This document shows positions 25,001-35,900 of a stretch of 64,000 nt of DNA, piece after piece (position 1 is the stretch's first letter; every line of letters begins with the position of its first letter). Below the pieces are notes generated by a model, which saw only the letters and a program-made list of their open reading frames with translations, had not been told where the DNA came from and did no database searches. Made by a program: the position numbers and the translations under genes. The stretch comes from Erigeron canadensis (lineage: Eukaryota > Streptophyta > Magnoliopsida > Asterales > Asteraceae), in assembly GCF_010389155.1 (NCBI RefSeq), contig NC_057765.1, forward strand, positions 28,088,980-28,152,979, written 5' to 3'.

Positions 25001-26420
25001 CTTCCACTTGTTTTGCCAACTTACTGTCAATTTGGTTTAGTTTCAGTTATTTGATCTTTATACTCTATGGTTGTAATCATAAATCTTCATGTAGATGCCT
25101 GGTCTGTTCATGGGGCCGACTTGGATACCGATATGAAGCCTAGGAACAATGGCACACCCTGTATGGGTTATGACTACAACCAGCACTCATTGGGCAGGTT
25201 AGTTGATGATGCTAAATACATGTCAAGTGTTTTATTTGAATCTTAATGTAAAGGTTTTTGATATTGACTTTTATGCTTGTGGTTGAGTGGGTTGTTGAAA
25301 GTGGTATTCATAGGATGTTGGCTCTATTTTGTAAATATAATTATATTACCTACTTGTATGAACTAAGAGATGATACGTTACTAGGTTTTCTAATAATTTT
25401 TATATAGAAATGAAAACCTTGTATGTACTATAACCAACAATTTGGTTAGTTGATGATGCTAAATACATGTCAAGTGTTGTAGTTTATCATAAATTCGTGT
25501 AAAGGTTTATGATATTATCTTGTATGCGTGTGATGGATTGGGCCTTGAAAGTGGTTTATGTAGGATGTAAGTAGAGCTATAAGTCTGTTGATCACATATA
25601 GATATAATGATGGCTCTATGTTGTAATTATTTTGGTATTGTATTAGCTAAGAGATAATAACTTACAAGGTGATTATCTAATGGTGTTTTATAAGGACCAT
25701 AAATTTGTGTGAACTAAGACCATTAACATTTTAGAGCGATCTGTCATTGTAAATGAGATATCTGATATTTCACTTCTTTGCCACAATGTATCTTTCTTCT
25801 TTTGACAACGGTTTAGTAAAATCCTTTAAATCTAAATTGTCAATGAGGTAGCAAATGCTACAGAATATGCCCTTCAGTGATTACTTTGTGATATGGATCA
25901 CTTCATAATCTCTCCAATGATTAAGTTTAATAGTCTCTTAGGAAACTCCATAAAAGATGGTATAACATCCTTTGCAGTCAAAGATGGTATAATATCCATT
26001 TTCCCCTCTTTCTGTGTAGACATAGTTTAAGTGTGTTAGTGCTAGCTATAATTTGTTTTGTTCCTTGGTATCGTTTCAATGTGTTGATGCTGGCTGATCT
26101 ACTGTATCGATGTTTAATCTTCTGATCATGTTACTATGTTAGATCTATTTTTTCAGCATTGGCTATATTTTCATGTTAGTCATTGAAGTGCCAATTTTCT
26201 CTCCCAATTTTACTTTTTGCACCCTCATTGTAAGCAAGATGTTTGTATGTTGTAACCTATAAGAAGCTGTGTGTTTTTTTCTTACAGTATGATGTAATTT
26301 TGTTAAACGGGTGCTATATTTTCCTACAGCGGAAGGGCTCCCAATCTTGTATATTTTATTAGTTATTCGCCAACCGTCTACAATGGAAGGTGCTTTTGCG
26401 GAGGCCTCAGGGAAAAATGA
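18954..26420 (+). CDS. Uncharacterised plant protein, 14 exons, 455 residues
   Basis: I do not recognise the family. Exons: 18954-18982, 19107-19154, 19227-19284, 19512-19662, 19747-19791, 19898-20075, 20524-20584, 21403-21490, 21632-21741, 21830-21955, 22042-22252, 23582-23650, 24693-24795 (or 25095-25197), 26330-26420. All junctions are GT/AG, all phases agree, and the sum is 1368 nt with one stop (TGA 26418-26420), so the model is strong although computed by eye. The first 45 residues are basic (TRSRKR, KKPKMRK), suggesting nuclear targeting. Then come IIPPDVRDKYGRPLRRGPS (about 65-83), an alpha-helical part (110-170), LGVYETIVKC (near 340) and a C-terminus with VFFSYYLDE, AWSVPG and CFCGGLREK. 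No transmembrane segment or signal peptide is evident. A possible extra small exon near 23261-23282 is in phase but unproven. Confidence 0.75.
22835..23190. mobile_element. Probable MITE in intron 11
   Basis: ACGGTGGGATATCGG near 22852 is matched in reverse by CCCGATATCCCACCGT near 23163-23178, with further GATATCG and CGATATT words inside each end. About 350 bp. No clear target-site duplication, so the class is not assigned. Confidence 0.45.
24440..25240 (+). repeat. 402 bp tandem duplication carrying exon 13
   Basis: The block around exon 13 (24693-24795) is repeated 402 bp downstream (25095-25197), including about 240 bp of the preceding intron (TGAACATACTAATGATGTTTAA, GTTTTGCAACAACTTTTA) and the following GTTAGTTGATGATGCTAAATA. 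Both exon copies keep splice sites and open frames. Part of the following intron is copied again near 25442-25575 without the exon. The same block appears in the truncated gene copy at 800-1123. Confidence 0.85.
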
Positions 26421-26915
26421 GCTAATGTATGGAAAGAAACGTTAAGTCTAGCTTTTGGAATCTTGGTCTTATAGTTTCTCCAAGTTATTAGATATGTGTT
26501 TCCTTTGGTGTGTTAATTTGCTTAAATTATATATCTAGGTTGGCACACTAATGCTTAAATTATATATATTCAAGTTATTAGATATGTTTAAAATCATTTA
26601 TGGACTTATGGTTGTTTTTTTACCAATGTTGGTAGTGGTAACAATGTGTTTAGGCTATGGAAGGTAAAGTCGTATACATACAGGATTCTTTGAAGTTGTG
26701 TTGGAGTTGAGAAATGACTTTATAGTATCCATAGCAATTTAAAACCAAGACCCTCATTGATTATAAACATTTGATTGTCTGTAAATTTCATGATACGGGC
26801 AAGACAGATCTTTGTTTAAAACTTGTGAATCAAATTAGTAAAAATTAACCTGGTCATCCTCAATTAAAACAACTGATAACGATTCACTTTCTTGCAAGAC
26901 AGATCTTTGTTTAAA
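26421..26915. other. 3' flank of the gene, no further gene seen
   Basis: AT-rich. GCAAGACAGATCTTTGTTTAAA occurs at about 26800 and again at 26894-26915, the second copy ending in the target-site duplication of the following element. Confidence 0.4.
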
Positions 26916-28109
26916 GAGAAAATAGCCTAGATACTCAAAAACCATCTTCAATATATGTATATACAAACTTTTTTTGAATTTATCAAAAATACTCATAAAA
27001 TCGCAAGACCGCAAGGAGGAGTTGCGGATCGCAAGCCTTGCTTGCAGATCGCAAGGATTTCTTGCGATCCGCAAGCAATGCTTGCGATTTTGACTTTTTT
27101 TTTTACTTATGGATAAGATTTTTTGTGAGATTTTCTTGTACGTATTAAAATAGCAACCAGATTTTCATGTACTTTTTGTTACTTATGAAGTTACCAACAA
27201 CCTTCAACCATAAACAACACCATAATTTTTTGTTTCTTTCAATTTGTAAAGTAAAATGTATGTTTTTCTTAGCTAATAAGTATTTAGTATTTAATTTAGT
27301 TTTAATCTAGTTTTTGTTTGAAATGTAGAGTTAGGATGAAAGTTTGAGGCTAAACTCTGAGTCTTTTTAGGTACTGGTGTGTCACTAAGAAATAAGACGA
27401 TTTCTATGTTTTAATTATGGAAAATTGTTATTTAACAAGTGATATTTGTTACTGTTTGTGTTTCTTTGATCATTGTAATCTTGAAAGACATAAATCTAGT
27501 AACAAAGCTAAGATTAAAATTCATTAAATAGTAATTTCAACAGGTTTTAACAAGAAAATGGATCACGTTATCACTGGACTCAAGTCAGAGGTGTAAATTG
27601 GTCAATATTTTGTTGCTCTGTGCTTGAAACTTACAGAAACTCGATGATAAATATTTTTGAGCAAGCAGGTTTTTTAGTTGACTAGGGATAAAAGAAAGTT
27701 TCAACTTTGTACAGGTCATTACTTAGCTGGGTTTTTGGTAGTCCTCGTGGTTTGCCACTTTTTGCAACGACATTATAATACTAAATACTTATTAGCTAAG
27801 AAACATATCTTTTACTTTGCAAATTGAAAGAAACAAAAAATTATGGTGTTTTTTATGGTGAAAGGTTGTTGGTAAATTCATAAGTAAAAAAAAGTACATA
27901 AAAATCTTATTGTTATCTTAACAAGTACAAGAAAAGCTCACAAAAAATCTTATTCATAAGTCAAAAAAAGTCAAAATCGCAAGCCTTGCTTGTGATCCGC
28001 AACTCCTCCTTGCGGTCTTGCGATTTTATGGGTATTTTTGGTGAATTCGAAAAAACTTGGGTATTTTCATATATTGAAGATGATTTTTGGGTATCTAGGC
28101 TATTTTCTC
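26916..28109. mobile_element. Non-autonomous Mutator-like element with GCAAG-rich TIRs, 9 bp TSD
   Basis: Ends GAGAAAATAGCCTAGATAC and, reversed, the same string; inverted similarity extends for about 350-390 bp on each side. A perfect 9 bp duplication TTGTTTAAA lies at 26907-26915 and 28110-28118. Each TIR has a GC-rich core of GCAAG/CTTGC words (27001-27090; 27975-28027), and the left core holds an extra palindromic stretch missing from the right. No transposase is encoded. Confidence 0.85.
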
Positions 28110-28199
28110 TTGTTTAAAACTAACTAGTGCCAGTTATAAATACAAGATCAAGAATTGTACTTTATCACTTTTCCACAAGAAAAAACAAACCATTTGTAG

Positions 28200-29078
28200 A
28201 GGAAGGGTTATTTAAGAACCCACAAATAAAAAAGAACCCAAGAACCATTCTGGACCACACGTTTTTTCTCTCTTTCGCTCTCTTCAATTAAATAATAAAA
28301 TTCATCCAAATCATTCAAAATGATTTATCTCACAAACCGTAAATCGTTAGATGAAACAAAAAACTTGGGTAGTCTTAAATTTTCGTCCTCTTTCATTAGA
28401 GATCCAATTCGACATAATTTTGGCGACTTTTTAATTTTCATTTTTTTCCCTCTTGTCGTTGTGTACCTACACATGTGTAGGATTATTGTTTTCACATGTA
28501 AATTAGTAAATGAACTTATGTACACAACAATGAGGGTTAAGGACGGAGCCCATCAATCCATGGCGGAGCCATGGTGGCCAAGGGCAGAGCCCTCAGTCCA
28601 TGGCGGAGCCATAGTGGCTAAGGGCGGAGCCCATTAGGTAGATAACCCATCACTGGTCACCCCCTATGACCTATTACCCTCTATGACCTATCACCCTATG
28701 ACCTATCACCCTCAACGACCTATCACCCCCACTAGCTTTGGTTTATGAATATCCTTAAGGGCGAAACCCGCTCCGAATTATAGTTTTTGTTCAACCTACA
28801 CATGTGTAAGTTATGTGTAAGTACCAAAAAGAAAACGAAAATTAAAAACTCGTCAAAAGTATATCGAATTGGATCTCAAATGAAAGATGACGAAATTTTA
28901 AGACTACCCATGTTTTTTTGTTTCGTCTAACGATTTACGGTTTGTGAGATAAAACATTTTGAATGATTTGGGTGAATTTTATTATTTAATTGAAGAGAGA
29001 GAAAAAGAGAAAGAATGTGTGGTCCAAATTTGTTCCCGCGTTCTTTTTTTTATGAGTTCTCAAAATAACTCACCCCAT
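28200..29078. mobile_element. Non-autonomous TIR element, probably Mutator-like, TSD CATTTGTAg/t
   Basis: Inverted repeats of about 270-300 bp: 28210-28500 matches the reverse complement of about 28790-29070 (for example AACCGTAAATCGTTAGA and its reverse TCTAACGATTTACGGTT). Flanks CATTTGTAG (28191-28199) and CATTTGTAT (29079-29087) agree in eight of nine bases, fitting a Mutator-like 9 bp duplication. The extreme ends match less well, so boundaries may shift by a few bases. Confidence 0.6.
28545..28735 (+). repeat. Short tandem repeats inside the TIR element
   Basis: Two or three copies of a GGCGGAGCCATGGTGGC-type unit, followed by four copies of a CCTATGACCTATCACC-type unit. They fill the space between the two inverted repeats. 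Confidence 0.65.
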
Positions 29079-29189
29079 CATTTGTATACGTCGCCTTATG
29101 CAGGAACCATTGATTGTATTCTAATTCTCATAGATAAATAAACGTTATTACAATGCTAATAAACATTATGATAAGCGAAAATTATGTAA

Positions 29190-30055
29190 ATGGTCAAAAA
29201 TGAAAGTGTATATCTAGATTTAGACAACTAAAAAAAATTTACTTAGTTGGTCAAATATTTCTTACTACCTAACTCTTTTAATAAGAAATGATACTATCCA
29301 ATAAAAACATGACATATGTCACTCATATTAATTTAATTTACATTATCATTCTTCAACAAAAATATACAATCTTTCTTATTTTTTTAAATAGAGGTTTCTA
29401 TACTAGTTAACAAAAAAAATGATTGAAAGGAAAAGATATACAACAACATACAATTCTACTCACAACATCCTTTGTTTACTATTATCTACGCCTCTTACAC
29501 CTCTTTTTTTAGTTTTCGTATTTCAAAGATGTATTTAACATTTAGCGATTGTCTCTAAAACTTATTCTTATAGTTCTCTTTGTTTAGTGCTTTCTTTAAC
29601 AAACCAAACTAAAACCTTTTAGTTCTCATTGAAACTTATATGTTTTTGGGTTGGCTTGTTAAATTCAATGTTAATAAAACTTTCAAAAATATATATATAA
29701 TAATAATCGATGTTAATGTTTATAAAATGTGTAAATTTTATAACTTTTTATTGAATTTGATGTTTGTGTCTTTACATATCTAATCATTGTTTTTATTTTT
29801 AACAAATATCTGTAGAAGTTTTCATTGTTAGAATAATTTAACAAATAAAATCAGTTTAAATTTGGTTTAAAAATGATATGGATTGAATTTAGTGAGATAT
29901 TTTAAGACCCCACACGTTAAACATTGGATTTCTTAATTAGATAGTTGTGTTTCTTACTTAAATAATCAAGTAGTAAGGAATGCTTGACCAAATAGGTATA
30001 AAATTTTATAGGTGTCTAGATCTAGATATACACTTTATTTTTATTTTTACTATTT
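29190..30055. mobile_element. Inverted-repeat element, class uncertain
   Basis: AAGTGTATATCTAGATTTAGACA near 29208 is matched in reverse by GTGTCTAGATCTAGATATACACTT near 30013, and GTTGGTCAAATATTTCTTACTAC matches GTAGTAAGGAATGCTTGACCAA. About 90 bp is clearly inverted at each side. Target-site duplication not resolved. The interior is AT-rich and non-coding. Confidence 0.5.
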
Positions 30056-30324
30056 AGGCAGTTACTTCTTTCGACTTCCTTGCCCGTTGCAGACTACAGA
30101 GGACTTCCATATCATAAATATATGTAAGGAGCCAAGTTATCTAGCATCAGTTTCTACCAATTTGATTCACAAGTTTTACAGTCAGGCAAGAACTAAGAAA
30201 TTAGAAATGTATCATGTGTGGCAAAGGAAGGTCAGTACGTTCCTACCATACAGTATAACCATAAAATTTATGACAAAATGGTTGCTTCCACTTTTTGATC
30301 GAAATTCATACATGGAACATTAAT

Positions 30325-31662
30325 GCAAAAACAGAAAAGCGGTAAGTTTTACAGAGTGGCTATTAGACCGGCTATGTTATACGGGTCAAAATGTTGGCCG
30401 ATGACGAAAGCCCAAGCGGCTCGAGTAGAGATGGCAGAGATGAGGATGCTAAGGTGGTCTTGCGGGAAGACCCTATCAGACAGGATCCCCACGGGAGTTT
30501 TTAGAGCCGAACTTGAAGTAGGGAACATCATTAACAAGCTAAGAGAAGGGCGCTTGAGATAGTTTGGCCATGTTAGGAGAAGGGACCGAACAACACCACT
30601 AAGGAGAGCGGAGTCTATTCACGTCGAAGGCATACGAAGAAGGGGAAGGCCGAAGATGAGGTGGGAGGACCGATTAGCGAAGGACCTAATAGAGCTTGGT
30701 TTGTCGGAGGACATGACGTCGGATAGGACGGCCTGGAGAACTAGGATTAGAGTAGAGGATTAGGTTAAGGTATGACTTTTGCGGGACTGCGATTGACATC
30801 TTTTTCCCATAGTGCCTTGCCTAAGGTGGTTTGTGTTTGTTTGGCCGGGAGAAGTAGGCCCAATATAAGTGACTCTAGGCAACAGAAGGCTTTGAACTGA
30901 TAGGAAAAGAGGTAGGTCAACGGAGGTGGAAGGACAGAATACCGAAGGATATGAAGGAGTTTTCTGGTAGAGGAGGTGGACAGTGAGTGTACGGCATATG
31001 GGAATAGGTTTTTGTATACTTTTTTTTTCCTTAGACTTTGGTTCTCAGTAACCTCTGTAGTGGTTTTGGCCTGAGTAGAGGGAGGCCAAAGTCGAGGGGG
31101 GAGGTTACTCATGGCTGCCCCTAAATGCTTTACCCGTTGGAGGACATGACCGATGAGAGTTTATTAGAGGTCTAGGACTAGTTTAGGGGTTTGGGAGCTT
31201 GGGAGAATGCTAGGTTTAGTCTAAGTTAATGTCTAGCTAGGCGACTTAGTTAGTGTGTTTCATAGGTTGCGCACCACCCGTTATTTTTCTTAAGTTAATG
31301 TCCCTCTTGTTTGAGATCCTTGCTGAAGACTTTGTGTATTATGTTCCTACATTCTATGTTGTTTTTTTTGCGTATTATGGTTCCTAGATTTTACGTAATG
31401 TGCTTAGGTACTTTTAGGCCGTACGCCTGCTACTATTCCCTACTCTTAATGTAGCCATACCCAGCGGACAGGTATATCGTCTTGGCATTTTTCCCGGGAG
31501 ACAGGTATAAACACTTTACTCTTTTTACGGTTTTTACATACGTTTGGCCGGAGGTCCTTATGGAAGCAGTCTCTCTACCTTTGGGTAGAGGTACGACTGT
31601 CTACAGCTCACCTCCCCCATACCCCGCACAGGGATTGGGTACAGTTGTTGTTGTTGTTGTTG
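30325..31662 (+). mobile_element. RTE-type LINE, 5'-truncated 3' end
   Basis: The coding part at 30325-30762 reads the C-terminal tail of plant RTE reverse transcriptases: VAIRPAMLYGSKCWP, EMRMLRWSCG, GHVRRRD, RRRGRPKMRWEDR, then RTAWRTRIRVED and a stop at 30760-30762. A single TAG at 30560-30562 breaks it where a Trp codon is expected. The 3' UTR ends in the family's usual way, with GGCCGGAGGTCC, GGGTAGAGGTACGACTGTCTAC and a (GTT)n tail. The element is dead and 5'-truncated; no target-site duplication was found. Confidence 0.8.
31644..31662 (+). repeat. (GTT)n tail of the RTE LINE
   Basis: Six uninterrupted GTT/TTG units at the 3' end of the LINE, the short microsatellite tail typical of RTE elements. 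Confidence 0.75.
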
Positions 31663-32427
31663 CGGTAACTGGTCTGCTTGAGTACCTCAACATCATATGA
31701 TAGTCATCCAGCTTTTAGGGTAATGAAAGGATAAGTATTAAAGACTAGAAAAAAAACCCTTAAAAATAAATAATTCATATTTCAAATTTAAAATCATAAG
31801 ACTATAATATTATAATAACAAAAATATTCAAATATAAGTTTATTTATTAAAGATAATTACATCATAAATGAATAGTTTTTAATATTAATCAATGGACTTG
31901 TTTTTCTAATATTTTTTTTGAGAAATTGTCACAAATCGTCCCTGTGCTTTGCTTGATTAATATTTTCATCCCTGTGCTTTTTTTATCATTGGATGTTCCT
32001 ATACTTTTCATTTTTATTGTCAACCGTCCCTACCCTTAACAGATGTCAAAAAAAAACCATATTAAACACCTCACGTGCATCCCACGTGAGGGTATAATTA
32101 TCCAACCGTATTTTACAAAAAAGTAAATCAATTCTTTATGAATAAAGGATTTCTTCCATACATTGCTTTTAAATCCAGACCTCCATCCCATCCCATCCCA
32201 TCCAAATATCTATTTATTATCCACACTACTATTCTAAAACTTTAATCATCATCAACATCGCTGTCTTTGTTTTTTCCTTCTTTTTTTCAACGCATATACT
32301 TGGGTTTTGTATTACTTCCATCTGTTGATTAGAGCTTTAATCATCATTGTTATCTTGTTTTCTTTCTTCTTTTATTTTGGATCTGAAGTATACATACATG
32401 TATATATTTGTATATATAATATATAAA
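31663..32427. other. Intergenic, with a Mutator-TIR-like fragment
   Basis: No gene. 31925-32105 has the plan of a Mutator-like end (CGTCCCTGTGCTTTGC, CAACCGTCCCTACCC, CACGTGCATCCCACGTGAGG) but no partner end was found. A GACTCTCATA-adjacent AT-rich tract follows. Confidence 0.4.
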
Positions 32428-32790
32428 GTTTCCTTATTTTGAAAGCCATTTTTTTTAAGAACCATAAGAACTCTTAAATAATATATTTGTTAACATATTT
32501 TTTTTCCATTCACATGTTAAATGATATAAAAAAGTATGTTGTAGAAGAAACTTTTCTAAAAAACCTTCAAAATAGACTTTTGTAAACTTGTGAATTAATA
32601 TGTTCACGTTTTCGTTCACATGTTAACAAATGAGTATATATAAGGTTTTGAAAAAAACTTTCTTCAACAACATGTTTTTTTATAACATTTCGCATGTGAA
32701 TGAATAAAAAAAAACATGTGATCCAATACATAATTTAAGAGTTCTTAAGGTTCTTATAAAAAAATGGGTTCTCAAAATAAGACTCTCATA
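32428..32790. mobile_element. Palindromic MITE-like element
   Basis: The left arm CCTTATTTTGAAAGCCATTT, AAGAACCATAAGAACTCTTAAA is matched in reverse by the right arm (TTTAAGAGTTCTTAAGGTTCTT, AAATGGGTTCTCAAAATAAG); arms are about 150 bp. The end motif TTATTTTGAGAAC is also present in the 28200-29078 element, so they may be related. Target-site duplication unclear because the flanks are AT repeats. Confidence 0.55.
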
Positions 32791-32815
32791 TTATATATAT
32801 ATATATATATATATA
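32790..32815. repeat. (TA)n microsatellite
   Basis: About twelve TA units directly after the palindromic element. Confidence 0.85.
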
Positions 32816-32998
32816 GAAATGTACTCATGTGAAACTACAAAAAGTGGTGAAACCAAAGGGCTGCATCTCAGCCCTTGGATCAAAAGTGATCAACGACTGT
32901 TATTAAAAAAAAAAAACAACACGGAGGGGTAGAAAGGTAATTTGACAAATTATAATTTTCTTCTTTCTCCCAAAAAAAAATAAAACTCAGTTGCTTCA

Positions 32999-35900
32999 TG
33001 AAAAACACTTCCTCCTTTCCAAAATTCTCCGATCAAAATAACAAAAAATCAATCAATATTTCCTCCGAAATCTCCGACAACAACAACGGAAACATATTTA
33101 GCGAATTCAATGGAATTGATCGATCCTAATATTGTAACTTGATCTCCGGCGAAAGCTCCGTTATCATCTTCATCGAATTCGATGGATTCAATCAATCCAA
33201 CTAGATTTCCGGCCAAAGCTCCGTTAACATCAACATCCAATTCAGTTGATGAAAGAGAAATAATCTCGGAAGTAGAAAATTATGCAGATATTTCAAATAT
33301 ATTTTCCGGTAATTTTAATCTATTTTCTTCTTTATTTTAAATTTTATCATGAATTTTTTAAAAATTTATTAGGATTATTTATGAAGTAGAATCAAATATG
33401 ATTATTCATGTTTCAAAGCACATGTGTTTGGTAGTTTTAAGTTTAGGATCAAAATTGATTTTGTGCAGTATAACTGTTTATCTTTGTGTAATTTCGTGTA
33501 TTGAATCAAATATGATTTCGTAAATTATCTGTTATAGATAAAAAATTTTGTTCAGAATCATATTTGATTAATTATCTGTATCTGTAAAATCATATATGAT
33601 CTTGTATGTACTTTCTATAGATTTTTATTTTGTAACTTTTATTAGTTCAATCAAATATGATTTTGTATTGACGTTTTACTTACGTGTGATGTTATTCCTG
33701 TAATCATATTTGATTTTACACGTAGATTGTGAAAAACATATACAAAATAAGCTATTGAAAATCAAAAATGATTTTACACAAAATCATATATGATTTTGTT
33801 CAAGTTTTAGGTTTTAAGGTATAATTTTCTATCTAAGACTATCAGTGTAAAATCAAATATGATTTCGCATTGAATGCACTTATTTCTGACCTGTATATTC
33901 TAATACAGTTCCCGTGCCGAAAGAAACTGTAACATCCCAAACTTTTTAAGTTTGACTATTTGACTATTCCGTTAGTTAACGTTAGGGTTCATCAAGTTTA
34001 TGTGCCTTAAATAAATTAGGTGAATAGTTATTATGTGATTAATATGACCATGACAAATATATTTAAGAAAGATTAAAATAAATTATTAAAGTGACGTTAT
34101 ATATTAACATGTACTTGTTATGTCGACATGTATTCCCGATAGAAGTATTAGGGTCTAAAAGTGATATAGCCTATATCATATGTAATTATGTATATATAGA
34201 TGATAGTCTCATGTGATATACTTTTGCATTTATTTTTCCAGATGATGCAAATAACAAAAGTATACATAGAGATGTATTTAAAAAAAAAAAATGTACGTAG
34301 TCATATAAGTCGGTATGTCATATACCATAATTAGTCCAGCCCAAACTCAAAATCAATGTCCATAAGCCCGCGATGTTTCTTGCTCCAATCGATATAAATA
34401 CTCTTGTTAGACTATTCCTTGTTACAAGTCTAAAACAAATATAAAAAAAGAAACCCTAAAGCTAGAAACCATAATAACAATAATCTGTGCGGAAGAAGAA
34501 GAGGAAAAGTGGTACGTGGTCTTGCACTTGCGTTATTGTCATCGATTCAGGTTTTCGCATCACACTAAGGTAACATCGGTTTCTAGCCTTATCTAAACGC
34601 TCCTGGGTTATATTCAACATATAAGTTTGAAGAGATTTAAGTCACGCGAATTTATAATTTTCGAGTAAGGAACTTAATGTAGTTTTCGAGATTTGGTGGT
34701 TTTATAGGTCGATAAGTAACACTAATCACAGGATTTATTATGCATATGGTAATGAACGTAACCAATATTTGTTGTGTCAAGTCTAGTTCGCATAGTCTTG
34801 TTTCGAAAAAGATATAGTTACAACTACTGTACATCGAGTTGACACCATTATATCAGTTTCGTTCGAAAGGTTATAGATCATGTTCATGTAGTCGATAATC
34901 TGAAGTCATAGGCTAAACGTACCTAATAAAAGATATCGAATGTTGTGTTTTGAGGTTAAATATTAGAAAAAGAAGTTTAAAGTTATGTTCATGGCGGTTT
35001 GCCTCTATGCGAAGAAGACGAAAGTTAGGATCTATATGATTTAAATCTCTTTCATGCGTGAGACTTATATAGATATGCATATGGCCATAATTAAAATCAA
35101 GATTAGTGGCAATACAGGTGGCGTATGACATCTAGGATATTTAGTTTAAAAAGAATTGTTATCAGTATTTTATGTGATGCCTTAAACTCTCCAAAGTAAT
35201 AACAAAGATTTATAATTATGTTACTGTTAAATTATAATAGCATCTTGATATCATGTAACCATATATATAGGTATTTGGACATTTACGGAATAACGAGTTG
35301 AGTTACATATTTACCCTACTCGAGGTAAGAGAACATCTTTCGTCACCTGATGGTACAACAAAACATAGTTTTTATAAGTTAAACCCCCCAAATAAATATA
35401 ATTGCATGTTTTTATGATTATGGGATTATATGGGAGGTTCTCATGGGATATGTGTAATTACCATTGATGATTAATGGTAAGTTATGTATGTTTTAACGGT
35501 ATGATGATATGCATGTGATATGAAATGATTTAATGCTATGATTATATGAATGTTTGCATGGCTTGAACACCTAGTCACTAGACATATGAATAGGATTGCC
35601 ATATCACGTGCACGTTTAAGGGCCCTAAAGTAAAGATGATTTTATGTGATTAGTTTAGGTGAAAGTTAGCCTAAGCCAATATAATTAATAAGTCTCGAGC
35701 ATATGTAAAGTCTTGTGTTAAGCTTAACCCGTGCTAGTTCCAAGGAGCTAGTGCGTACGTGGTCACGTGGTTTGGGAATCATGATACCTCCCGTGGCATA
35801 GTTATGTTTGAATATTTCGGGTGGAGTAACTAACCACCAATGTGTAAAGGCATAAACGATTTATTCAGTTGGATAGACATTGTCTTTCCTTAACGACGCC

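Noticed and set aside
28320..28637. 106-codon open frame
   Set aside because: It spans the TIR and minisatellite of a non-autonomous element; no coding features.
30765..31112. Minus-strand open frame of 116 codons
   Set aside because: Antisense to the 3' UTR of the RTE LINE.
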